Assembly (NCBI RefSeq): GCF_013403915.1
Contig: NZ_JABFDI010000024.1
Coordinates: forward strand, 1 to 36,633
Source: Winogradskyella pacifica
GTDB taxonomy: Bacteria > Bacteroidota > Bacteroidia > Flavobacteriales > Flavobacteriaceae
Length of the DNA: 36,633 nt
Direction of reading: 5' to 3'
Position numbers and translations under genes: made by a program. Numbering within the stretch: position 1 is the stretch's first letter; each line of letters opens with the position of its first letter. Positions 7,031 through 14,775 of this stretch are shown piece after piece. The notes below the pieces were generated by a model. That model did no database searches. It saw only the letters and a list, made by a program, of their open reading frames with translations, and had not been told where the DNA came from.

Positions 7031-9721
7031 ATGAAGAAAGTCCTCAAAATTGTTGGAATCATTTTACTCTTTTTTATTGCGATACTTATTGCAATACCAT
7101 TTTTTTTAGAATCTAAAATAGATACTATTGTTCAGAACTATGCAGATGAAAACCTAAACGCCGAATTAACTTTTGATGATATAAGCCTGAGTCTTATTAG
7201 TAGTTTTCCTAAAGCTGCAATAAGTGTCGATAACTTAAAAATCATAAATCGTGCTCCTTTTGAAGGCGAAACCTTAGCCACGGCAAAGTCATTGTCTTTT
7301 GAAATGGGTATTATGCAACTATTACAAGGCACAGAAGAACCTCTTGAAGTCAATGAAATAATAGCTAATGAGCTACTTTTGGTTATAAAAACCAATAAAA
7401 CAGGTGCTGTAAATTATGATATTGTAAAAGAAAGCGAAACGGAATCTGCACCTGTAGAAACAGAAACCTCAAGTGGTTTTAGTTTTGATATTGATAACTA
7501 TGAACTTAATAATAGCGCGTTCACCTATATTGATGACACGTCTAATATGGCGTTTTATCTTACTGAAATTAACCATAAAGGAACAGGTATCTTTTCTGGC
7601 GGTAAATCTGAATTAGATACTCACACAGAAGCTAATGTTACTTTTGCCATGGATAGCACAGAATACTTAAGTAATAACAGTATTAAATTAGACGCGCTTA
7701 TAGATCTAGATTTAGACCAACAAAAATATACATTTAAAGAAAACAAAGGATACATCAATGCTTTACCCTTAGAATTTGATGGTTATGTACAGTTGGTGGA
7801 AGCCGGACAACAAATAGATATTACGTTTAAAAACCCTGAAGCCTCATTCAAAGATTTCTTGGCTATAATTCCGAAGGCTTATGCTAAGGATATTGAAAAC
7901 GTAACCACCACTGGGAACTTTACGGTTAATGGTATTATAAAAGGATTGGTTTCGGATGAAACAATTCCGACCTTAGATATTAATCTAAATTCTAGTAATG
8001 CATCATTCAAATTCCCTGACCTTCCAAAAAGCGTTCGAAATATAGCAATTGATGCCTCTATAAAAAACACAACTGGTAATGTAGATGATACGTTTGTAAA
8101 TATTAACAAACTGAATTTTCAAATTGATGAAGATATTTTTAAATCTGAAGCGTCTATAAAAAACCTCACCAAAAACATGTTGGTAGCGGCTAAATTAGAT
8201 GGTGTTCTAAATTTAGCGAACATCACTAAAGCTTATCCTGTTGAATTAGAAAATGAGTTGAGTGGAATTTTAAAGGCAAACGTTAGTACTTCTTTTGATA
8301 TGGATGCTATTGAAACCAACGCGTACCAACGTATTAAAAACGTTGGAAGTGTATCCTTATCTAATTTTGTATTTTCTTCTGATGACATTTTAAATCCTAT
8401 TCAAATCAACAAAGCAGACTTAACCTTTAAGCCAGGTACAGTAAGCTTAAATAGTTTTGATGCCCAAACAGGCAAAAGTGATTTCACGGCTACAGGAACC
8501 ATTAATAATCTACTAGGTTTTATGCTAAGTGATAAAAACTTAGAAGGTAATTTTAATTTGAATTCTAATACGTTTGCCCTTTCAGATTTTATGTCTGAAG
8601 ATACCTCTACGACAACAACGGAATCTTCAACTAAAACAAATGAAAACACGGCTGCAGCTGAATCCCTTAAGATTCCTGCATTTTTAGATTGTACCATTAC
8701 GGCTAACGCTAAAACGGTGATTTATGATAATCTGAATTTAAAAAATGTAAAAGGGCAGTTGGTGATAAAAGACCAAACAGCTAGTCTTAAAAACATGACT
8801 ACAGATATTTTTAATGGTCAATTGGGTATTTCTGGTAATGTTTCTACGAAATCTGCAAAACCAAGTTTCGACATGAAATTAGGAATGCAAAACTTTGACA
8901 TATCACAATCCTTCAAAGATTTAGAAATGCTGAAGGCTTTAGCACCTATCGCACAAGTATTACAAGGAAAATTAAATTCTACTATTGATATCAGCGGATT
9001 TTTAGACGAAAGCTTTTCTCCAGATTTAACAACGATGTCTGGAAGTGCTTTGGCTGAGATTTTAACAGACAAAGTAGACACAAGCAACAGTCCTTTGCTT
9101 ACTAGCTTAGATAGCAAATTAGATTTTATTGATTTTAGTAAATTAGATTTAAAAGACATTAAAACGAATCTAACTTTTGAGAATGGTAGTGTTTCTGTAA
9201 AACCATTTACAATTAATTATAAAGATATTCCTATTGAAGTTTCGGGTTCTCATAGTTTTTCAAACACTATGAATTACAGTGCCGTTTTACAAGTCCCAGC
9301 GAAGTACTTAGGGAGTGAGGTGAATCGTTTAATTGGTAAGATTAATGATAACGAAGTGAATAAGCTAACGGTTCCTGTTACTGCAAACATTGGAGGCACA
9401 TTTGCGAGTCCTAGTATAAAAACAGATTTAACCTCTGGAGTTACTAATTTAACCAAACAATTAGTTGAAATTGAAAAGCAAAAATTAATTGGGAAAGGAA
9501 AAGATAAGGTTAGTGATTTGCTAAGTGGACTTTTAGGAGGAAACACAAACACCACTAAAACAGATTCTACCACAACAAAAGAAGACGCCACAAAAGAAGA
9601 TACCACCAAACAAACAACGGAAGACAAAGTTAAAGAAGGAGTCGGTAATATACTGGGAGGACTATTAGGTGGAAAGAAAAAAACTGAAACCAAAAAAGAG
9701 ACGGATTCGACTCAAAATTAA
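7031..9721 (+). CDS. AsmA-like envelope protein
   Basis: 896-aa protein of the AsmA/AsmA-like C-terminal family, large repeating-beta-groove proteins thought to move or organise phospholipid between membranes. An uncleaved N-terminal anchor (about residues 5-27, LKIVGIILLFFIAILIAIPFF) is followed by an AsmA start (ESKIDTIVQNYADENLNAELTF) and long beta-rich repeats to about residue 810. The AsmA C-terminal core lies near 590-780. The tail from about 830 is Thr/Lys/Asp/Glu rich and has two GLLGG motifs flanking a low-complexity stretch, which is typical of flavobacterial members and probably disordered. ATG start with the usual A-rich leader; no neighbours are functionally linked. Confidence 0.85.
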   Translation: MKKVLKIVGIILLFFIAILIAIPFFLESKIDTIVQNYADENLNAELTFDDISLSLISSFPKAAISVDNLKIINRAPFEGETLATAKSLSFEMGIMQLLQGTEEPLEVNEIIANELLLVIKTNKTGAVNYDIVKESETESAPVETETSSGFSFDIDNYELNNSAFTYIDDTSNMAFYLTEINHKGTGIFSGGKSELDTHTEANVTFAMDSTEYLSNNSIKLDALIDLDLDQQKYTFKENKGYINALPLEFDGYVQLVEAGQQIDITFKNPEASFKDFLAIIPKAYAKDIENVTTTGNFTVNGIIKGLVSDETIPTLDINLNSSNASFKFPDLPKSVRNIAIDASIKNTTGNVDDTFVNINKLNFQIDEDIFKSEASIKNLTKNMLVAAKLDGVLNLANITKAYPVELENELSGILKANVSTSFDMDAIETNAYQRIKNVGSVSLSNFVFSSDDILNPIQINKADLTFKPGTVSLNSFDAQTGKSDFTATGTINNLLGFMLSDKNLEGNFNLNSNTFALSDFMSEDTSTTTTESSTKTNENTAAAESLKIPAFLDCTITANAKTVIYDNLNLKNVKGQLVIKDQTASLKNMTTDIFNGQLGISGNVSTKSAKPSFDMKLGMQNFDISQSFKDLEMLKALAPIAQVLQGKLNSTIDISGFLDESFSPDLTTMSGSALAEILTDKVDTSNSPLLTSLDSKLDFIDFSKLDLKDIKTNLTFENGSVSVKPFTINYKDIPIEVSGSHSFSNTMNYSAVLQVPAKYLGSEVNRLIGKINDNEVNKLTVPVTANIGGTFASPSIKTDLTSGVTNLTKQLVEIEKQKLIGKGKDKVSDLLSGLLGGNTNTTKTDSTTTKEDATKEDTTKQTTEDKVKEGVGNILGGLLGGKKKTETKKETDSTQN

Positions 9722-9836
9722 AGTACGAACTGAAAAAGCACTCCATTTCTCCCAATTTATGTTAATAATTACACATTTATTTGCTTTTCTTAATAATTAG
9801 ATTACATTGAAGGTTCACTAAATTTCAAAAGAATAC

Positions 9837-10700
9837 ATGAGGCAATTAAAAATCACCAAGCAGGTTACTAACAGAGAAGATAAATCGTTAGATAAATATT
9901 TACAGGATATTAGTAAAATTCCTTTGATTACTGCAGATGAAGAAGTCGAGCTAGCACAGCTCATTCGAAAAGGTGATCAGGCTGCATTAGATAAATTAAC
10001 AACGTCTAACCTTAGGTTCGTTGTTTCAGTTGCAAAGCAATACCAAAATCAAGGTTTAAAGTTACCCGATTTAATTAATGAAGGTAATGCTGGTTTAGTA
10101 AAAGCAGCTAAGCGTTTTGATGAAACTAGAGGTTTTAAGTTTATTTCTTATGCTGTTTGGTGGATTAGACAAGCTATTTTACAAGCGTTAGCAGAACAGT
10201 CGCGTATTGTTAGGCTACCATTAAATAAAATTGGTACCATAAATAAGATTAATAAAGCATTTTCTCATTTAGAACAAATTAATCAAAGACCTCCAAATGC
10301 AGATGAGATTGCTCGCGAATTAGATATTAGTGTTCGTGAAGTAAAACAATCTATGAAAAATTCTGGTCGTCACCTTTCTATGGATGCACCATTAAAAGAT
10401 GGAGAAACGTTTAGTTTGTATGATGTTGTAAGTTCTGGTGAATCACCAAGACCTGACATGGCTTTAATGAAAGAGTCTTTAAACACAGAAGTTGAACGTG
10501 CTCTAGAAACACTAACTCAAAAGGAAAGTGACGTGATTCGTTTAAATTTCGGAATAGGAGATCAACCACCAATGACCCTTGAAGAAATAGGTAGTATTTA
10601 CGATTTAACTCGTGAGCGTGTAAGACAAATTAGAGAAAAAGGAATTCGAAGATTAAGGCATGCGAGCAAGAGTAAAATCTTAAAAACATACTTAGGTTAA
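9837..10700 (+). CDS. rpoD: Primary sigma factor RpoD (sigma-70, short Bacteroidota form)
   Basis: Housekeeping sigma factor that directs RNA polymerase to TAnnTTTG/TTTG promoters. At 287 aa it lacks region 1.1, as normal for Bacteroidota. Region 1.2 covers about 17-45, region 2 runs from [13 protein letters not shown] (57-69) through [15 protein letters not shown] (73-87) to the -10 recognising [11 protein letters not shown] (104-114), region 3 about 130-200, and region 4 has [13 protein letters not shown] (257-269) as the recognition helix. The start ATG gives the standard N-terminus [10 protein letters not shown]. It is followed 102 nt later by rpsU, a frequent pairing with rpoD in bacteria, though a separate rpsU promoter is visible. 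Confidence 0.97.
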   Translation: MRQLKITKQVTNREDKSLDKYLQDISKIPLITADEEVELAQLIRKGDQAALDKLTTSNLRFVVSVAKQYQNQGLKLPDLINEGNAGLVKAAKRFDETRGFKFISYAVWWIRQAILQALAEQSRIVRLPLNKIGTINKINKAFSHLEQINQRPPNADEIARELDISVREVKQSMKNSGRHLSMDAPLKDGETFSLYDVVSSGESPRPDMALMKESLNTEVERALETLTQKESDVIRLNFGIGDQPPMTLEEIGSIYDLTRERVRQIREKGIRRLRHASKSKILKTYLG

Positions 10701-10751
10701 AAATAAATTTCTAAAACATTGAATTAATTTTTTATTTTCAAATAGTTAGCA

Positions 10752-10759
10752 TATATTTG
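10752..10759 (+). promoter_or_regulatory. Candidate -7 box of rpsU
   Basis: TATATTTG matches TAnnTTTG exactly, 43 nt before the rpsU ATG. No TTG at the usual 17-20 nt upstream is visible, so this is a partial promoter match. Confidence 0.4.
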
Positions 10760-10802
10760 CCGACCATTTGCAAGAAATAGTTAACAAAAATATATCGATA
10801 TA

Positions 10803-10997
10803 ATGATTAAAATCGAAATCAAAGAAGGAGAAAATATAGAACGTGCACTTAAGCGTTACAAGCGTAAACACAGAAATGTGCAAATTATGCAAAACTTAAG
10901 AGAGAAGCGTTATTTCGCAAAACCTTCTGTTAAGAGAAGAAGAGAAGTTCAGAAAGCTGAATACATTCAAGGTTTAAGAGACGCTGAAAATATATAA
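10803..10997 (+). CDS. rpsU: 30S ribosomal protein S21
   Basis: 64-aa basic protein with the full S21 pattern: an N-terminal IEIKEGENIERALKRYKRKH (3-22) and a Lys/Arg-rich C-terminal half with RREVQKAEYIQGL. S21 binds the platform of the small subunit near the anti-Shine-Dalgarno and initiation site. Length is within the family's normal range. In Bacteroidota S21 is part of the site that hides the 16S anti-SD, which fits the lack of strong SD sites elsewhere here (known for the phylum; not seen in this sequence). A strong terminator follows at 11024-11054. Confidence 0.97.
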   Translation: MIKIEIKEGENIERALKRYKRKHRNVQIMQNLREKRYFAKPSVKRRREVQKAEYIQGLRDAENI

Positions 10998-11023
10998 ACA
11001 TTATATTTATATAACGTAATACT

Positions 11024-11054
11024 AAAGAGTAGCAATTTTTGCTGCTCTTTTTTT
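11024..11054 (+). terminator. Terminator after rpsU
   Basis: Stem AAAGAGTAGCAA with TTGCTGCTCTTT, one U-G wobble, short T loop, then a run of T. Ends transcription after rpsU. Confidence 0.8.
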
Positions 11055-11127
11055 ATACACAAAATTCTGATTATTATAGATTTCATTTTATCTTGAAAAA
11101 CTTTAGAACTCATTAAACTCATAATTT

Positions 11128-11643
11128 ATGCCAATAATAAAAGCCGTTAGAGGAAAACACCCTCAAATCTCAGAGGATTGCTACATCGCAGAAAATGCAA
11201 CTATAGTTGGAGACGTCACAATAGGAAAACAATGTAGCATATGGTTTAATGCCGTAATTAGAGGTGATGTGCACTATATAAAAATGGGGAACAAGGTAAA
11301 TATACAAGATGGTGCAGTTATCCATGCTACGTATCTTAAATCGCCTACAACCATTGGCAATAATGTTTCTATAGGACATAACGCTATAGTACACGGTTGT
11401 ACCATAAAAGACAATGTGCTCGTTGGTATGGGAAGTATTATAATGGACGATTGTATTATAGAAAGCAATAGTATTATTGCTGCAGGAGCAGTACTAACTA
11501 AAAACACTCTGGTAGAATCCGGAAGTATTTATGCCGGTGTACCAGCAAAAAAAGTTAAGGCTATTAGCAAAGAATTAATCTCTGGTGAAATTGATAGAAT
11601 TGCAGATAACTATGTAGAATATTCTAGTTGGTTTAAGGACTAA
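11128..11643 (+). CDS. Gamma-carbonic-anhydrase-like hexapeptide protein
   Basis: 171-aa left-handed beta-helix protein of the YrdA/PaaY/gamma-carbonic anhydrase family. The LbH repeats run from about residue 10 to 130. The family core VIRGDVHYIKMG (43-54), NIQDGAVIHAT (58-68) and IGHNAIVHGC (82-91) is intact, with the three zinc-ligand histidines at H66, H84 and H89 and the usual R45/D47/Q60. A short C-terminal helix follows. Members form trimers with metal at subunit interfaces; many have no measured carbonic anhydrase activity, so the exact reaction is uncertain. ATG start, stop 21 nt before the convergent small gene at 11665. Confidence 0.85.
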   Translation: MPIIKAVRGKHPQISEDCYIAENATIVGDVTIGKQCSIWFNAVIRGDVHYIKMGNKVNIQDGAVIHATYLKSPTTIGNNVSIGHNAIVHGCTIKDNVLVGMGSIIMDDCIIESNSIIAAGAVLTKNTLVESGSIYAGVPAKKVKAISKELISGEIDRIADNYVEYSSWFKD

Positions 11644-11664
11644 AGAGTAAACCATGTTAAACAC

Positions 11665-12012
11665 TTAAAGTTGAAACTTTAATCGCTCAATTAAATCTTC
11701 AATAGTAGACAGCGCTTTTAAAGCTTCAGAATTTAGAACCGTTGAAATTTCCTGATCTTCTAATTTTAAAATCGTTGGATAAATCATATTAACATTAGGA
11801 AAGGTAGTTTCAAACTCATCCTTGTGATAGAATTCCATGTCGACCTCACTTTGTGTTCTAAAATTCTTCCAGATGTTGTTTTCTGTAAAAGTATTATGCG
11901 TTAATGCACATAAAGAACATTTATACGTGGACGGACTTATTAACTTGTGTCCTGATTCCAACAAAGCATTCAGTTTACCTGAGTTAGCATTATAAACAAA
12001 TAGTAATTTCAT
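11665..12012 (-). CDS. Small conserved CxxC protein of unknown function
   Basis: 115 aa with the start at MKLLFVYNANSGK (12012). An in-frame ATG at 12054 would add 14 residues (MAKRINSLKHKDAY), which have the same reading but less hydrophobic character; homologues as I recall start directly with the M-x-L/F-FVYNANSG motif. The pattern FVYNANSGKLNALL (4-17) and HKLISPSTYKCSLCALTH (about 21-38) with a Cys-x-x-Cys pair suggests a redox or metal site; a FR...EF patch follows. Some database entries of this type carry the name GTPase, but no P-loop is present. Function unknown; it may be co-transcribed with murI upstream on the same strand. Confidence 0.7.
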   Translation of the reverse strand: MKLLFVYNANSGKLNALLESGHKLISPSTYKCSLCALTHNTFTENNIWKNFRTQSEVDMEFYHKDEFETTFPNVNMIYPTILKLEDQEISTVLNSEALKALSTIEDLIERLKFQL

Positions 12013-12132
12013 GTATGCATCTTTATGTTTAAGACTATTAATGCGCTTCGCCATTTATAAGTCCTTTATCAGATAACGCCTTTAAATCTAGCGTTTCATA
12101 ATGCATTAGTAGATAGTAAACAGAAAACCTTA

Positions 12133-12912
12133 CTAGAAATCTAAATAAGACCCCTCAAAATTATAATCTAAAATTGAATTTAAAACCGTAATATCTCCAT
12201 TAGAGAATAGTTGAATTATGGGTTGATTACCAGAATCATTAAGTAAACCAAGTGCTATTAATACAGTTTGGGTCTGTTTTGCAACTGCCCTACCTGAATC
12301 AATAATTTTTACATGCTTAGGAAGCATTTTAGTAAGCATAGGAATGAGGTAAGGATAATGCGTGCATCCTAGAACCAAGTAATCTATATTCTGCTTTAGC
12401 ATAGGCTCTAAATAGATATCTAAATAAGACTGCATTTCTTTAGAATCAATTTGACCGGTTTCAATTAGCGGTACAATACCTTCACCTACTTGTTCTATAA
12501 TTTTAATGTCCTTAGAATATAAGTCAGTAGTTTTATGAAAAAGCTGACTGCTTAAAGTGCCTTTGGTTGCGAGAATACCAATAGCTTTGGTTTGTGTATT
12601 TAAAGCCGCTGGTTTTATAGCCGGTTCAATGCCAATAAATGGAATATCATAATTTTTTCTTAGATAATCTATTGCATTTGTAGTAGCTGTATTACAAGCC
12701 ACCACAATAATTTTACAACCTTTATTAATAAGAAATTCGGTATTCTTAACGCTTAATAGGACTATTTCCTCTTCTGATAAGTTGCCATAAGGTGCGTTTT
12801 TGCTATCCGCTAAATAGATACAATTCTCATTTGGCAATAGCGCGTGAATCTCCTTAAAGATAGATGTACCTCCAATTCCAGAATCAAATATGCCAATAGG
12901 ATTATTACTCAT
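12133..12912 (-). CDS. murI: Glutamate racemase
   Basis: Cofactor-independent racemase interconverting L- and D-glutamate, the D form being required for peptidoglycan. 259 aa, normal length. The two catalytic thiols are present in their family contexts: C73 in VVACNTATTNA (71-81) and C183 in LGCTHYPYL (181-189), together with the N-terminal FDSGIGGTS (9-17, D10 and S11). ATG start. It is read in the same direction as the OmpH genes upstream, but a terminator stem lies between, so it may have its own promoter. It belongs functionally with the envelope block. Confidence 0.96.
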   Translation of the reverse strand: MSNNPIGIFDSGIGGTSIFKEIHALLPNENCIYLADSKNAPYGNLSEEEIVLLSVKNTEFLINKGCKIIVVACNTATTNAIDYLRKNYDIPFIGIEPAIKPAALNTQTKAIGILATKGTLSSQLFHKTTDLYSKDIKIIEQVGEGIVPLIETGQIDSKEMQSYLDIYLEPMLKQNIDYLVLGCTHYPYLIPMLTKMLPKHVKIIDSGRAVAKQTQTVLIALGLLNDSGNQPIIQLFSNGDITVLNSILDYNFEGSYLDF

Positions 12913-12921
12913 GTATACAAA

Positions 12922-12955
12922 AATAAAAAGTCGCTTAATAATAAGCGACTTTCTA
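12922..12955 (-). terminator. Terminator after the ompH genes
   Basis: Perfect 11-bp stem (12927-12937 with 12942-12952), loop of four, followed on the minus strand by a T-rich tract. It lies between the downstream ompH and murI and probably ends the bamA-ompH transcript. Confidence 0.75.
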
Positions 12956-12976
12956 AATAATTATTTTTAAATAGGA

Positions 12977-13477
12977 TTACATTCCTAATTGCTTTTTAAC
13001 ATCTGCCATAAGATCTTTACCATCTTTAACAATCAGCATTGCTGCGTCAAAAACATACTGAATACCTTGTGCTTTAGCAACTGTATTGATCGCTTTATCT
13101 GCTTTCTCTACAATAGGCTTTAAAAGATTAAATTCTTTCTCTTGTAAATCTTTTTGAGCTTGTTGTTGGTACTCACCTAAACTTTGTTTGATACCTTCAA
13201 CTTCCTTCATACGATCCATATTGGTTTGCTCTGTTTGCGTTTCAGCTTCAGCATTATACTGCTTAAGTTTAACGTCTAACTCCTTTAATGATGTCTGAAT
13301 CGTAGCTTCATAAGTTTTACTCAATTTATCAATCTCAGTTTGAGCTTGAGCGTAAGCAGGCATTGCTTTAATTAAGTCTTGCTTATTAATATGTGCAACA
13401 TTGCTTTGAGCAGAAGTTAAACTTGTAGCTCCTATAAAAAGTACTGCTGCAAATAATAAAGTTTTTAAATTTTTCAT
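12977..13477 (-). CDS. OmpH/Skp family periplasmic chaperone (short copy)
   Basis: 166 aa. The signal peptide MKNLKTLLFAAVLFIGATSLTSAQ has a cleavage site near A23-Q24. The mature part is a classic OmpH/Skp protein: VAHINKQDLIKAMPAYAQAQ, then a long charged amphipathic helix pair rich in Lys/Glu/Gln (about 45-140), ending IQYVFDAAMLIVKDG and a short tail. Skp trimers hold unfolded outer-membrane proteins for BamA. It is the second of two tandem ompH genes (32 nt apart) after bamA, the conserved arrangement in Bacteroidota. Confidence 0.93.
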   Translation of the reverse strand: MKNLKTLLFAAVLFIGATSLTSAQSNVAHINKQDLIKAMPAYAQAQTEIDKLSKTYEATIQTSLKELDVKLKQYNAEAETQTEQTNMDRMKEVEGIKQSLGEYQQQAQKDLQEKEFNLLKPIVEKADKAINTVAKAQGIQYVFDAAMLIVKDGKDLMADVKKQLGM

Positions 13478-13509
13478 TTGATTTTAATTGTATTACGTGT
13501 TATAAATTG

Positions 13510-14622
13510 TTAATTATTGTCTTCGTTTTTCTTTGCCTTAGCAATAGAATCGTTCTTCTTTACTTGTCTTTCACGCTCTTCACGTGCTTTTAAACGTTGC
13601 TCTATTATTTTCTTTTTTCTATCCTCTAATTCTTTTTGACGCGCTTCTCTATCCTTTAATTTTTGAGCGCGTTCGGCTGCTGCTATTTCCGCAGCTGTTA
13701 AAGGTGTTTTAGAATTGATACTATCTTTTTGTACTGCTCCTTGTGCTTTAGTACTATCTGTTTTAACTACAGGTGCCGTTTTAGTTGTACTATCTTTTAC
13801 AACCGTTTTAGCTTCCTGTGAAGATTCAGATCTTTTATTCTTCTCATCAATTACTTTTTGACGACGCTCTTCAGCTTCCTTTTTCTTAGCATCTCTCAAT
13901 GCTTGTTGAGCTGCACGTCTATCTTCCGTTGCCTTTTCGCGTTCTGCTCGCTTATCTGCTAATTCTTTTTCACGCTTTGCTTTAAGATCCTCTAATGCCT
14001 GCTGACGCGCATCTTTACCTGTATCTACAACAGGTACTACTTCCTCGTCTTCTAATTCTTGACGTTCCTTCTTGCTTTTAGCTTGCGATCGTTTAGACGT
14101 ACGTGTTATAGTTCTTAAAACTTGCTCACTCATATCATAACGTTCAGCCGAATACAACATTACAACATCTGCAGATTTATCAAAAACAAAATCGTAACTT
14201 TTAGTTTCTGCTATTTCTTGTACAGCTGCAAAAATCTGATCTTGGATAGGCTCAATTAACTGACGCTTTTGAATCATTAAATCTCCTTCAGGTCCAAAAC
14301 GTTTTTGTTGATAATCTAAAACCTCAGCTTCTTCAAAAGTGATGTCCTCAAAACGTTCATTATACAACTCCTTGGTTAAAAGAACGCTTTCATTATCTAG
14401 CTCTTTCTTTTTTTGCGCTATAACATTTAATTTGGTTTCAATTTCAGACTTCCAATCTTGCACCTTTTTATCTAACTGAGAAGATGCTTCTTGATATTCT
14501 GGCACATTTTGTAAAATGTACTCAGTATCAATGTAACCAATTCTTACGCCACGCTGTGCATTTACACTAAAACTAACAAGGCTTATTATTATTAATAAAA
14601 AAAGAACTTTAAATTTCATCAT
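13510..14622 (-). CDS. OmpH/Skp family protein with long coiled-coil tail
   Basis: 370 aa with the start at the double ATG (14622, MMKFKVLFLLIIISLVSFSVNAQ), which gives a normal signal peptide; an in-frame ATG at 14664 would put 14 polar residues before it. Residues 25-185 of this start are the OmpH domain (IGYIDTEYILQNVPEYQEA; TKSYDFVFDKSADVVM). From about 200 on the chain is Arg/Glu/Lys/Ala rich, with repeated motifs such as KREKELADKRAEREKATEDR-like heptads, so a long coiled coil, broken by a Ser/Thr stretch near 275-320. This is much longer than the usual Skp (about 160 aa). It is the first of the tandem pair after bamA. Confidence 0.88.
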   Translation of the reverse strand: MMKFKVLFLLIIISLVSFSVNAQRGVRIGYIDTEYILQNVPEYQEASSQLDKKVQDWKSEIETKLNVIAQKKKELDNESVLLTKELYNERFEDITFEEAEVLDYQQKRFGPEGDLMIQKRQLIEPIQDQIFAAVQEIAETKSYDFVFDKSADVVMLYSAERYDMSEQVLRTITRTSKRSQAKSKKERQELEDEEVVPVVDTGKDARQQALEDLKAKREKELADKRAEREKATEDRRAAQQALRDAKKKEAEERRQKVIDEKNKRSESSQEAKTVVKDSTTKTAPVVKTDSTKAQGAVQKDSINSKTPLTAAEIAAAERAQKLKDREARQKELEDRKKKIIEQRLKAREERERQVKKNDSIAKAKKNEDNN

Positions 14623-14775
14623 TTTTGTTTTTATGTTTTGAGACATTTTATTTGTAAAACTCAATGTGTTATCATTTTAGTGTTACTAATCTTCAAATTT
14701 AACGAAATATATTCTTAAAAATTTTAACAACATGATGAAATTCTTGTTTAGCTATTAGAAAATATCGTGCCAAAC

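Noticed and set aside
8818..9159. 113-codon antisense frame in AsmA
   Set aside because: Composition follows the sense gene; no independent evidence.
9274..9693. 139-codon open frame on the strand opposite the AsmA tail
   Set aside because: It mirrors the Thr/Lys/Asp low-complexity tail of the AsmA gene; no start signal, no promoter and no recognisable protein pattern.
11665..12012. GTPase assignment for the small CxxC protein
   Set aside because: No P-loop or other nucleotide motif is present.
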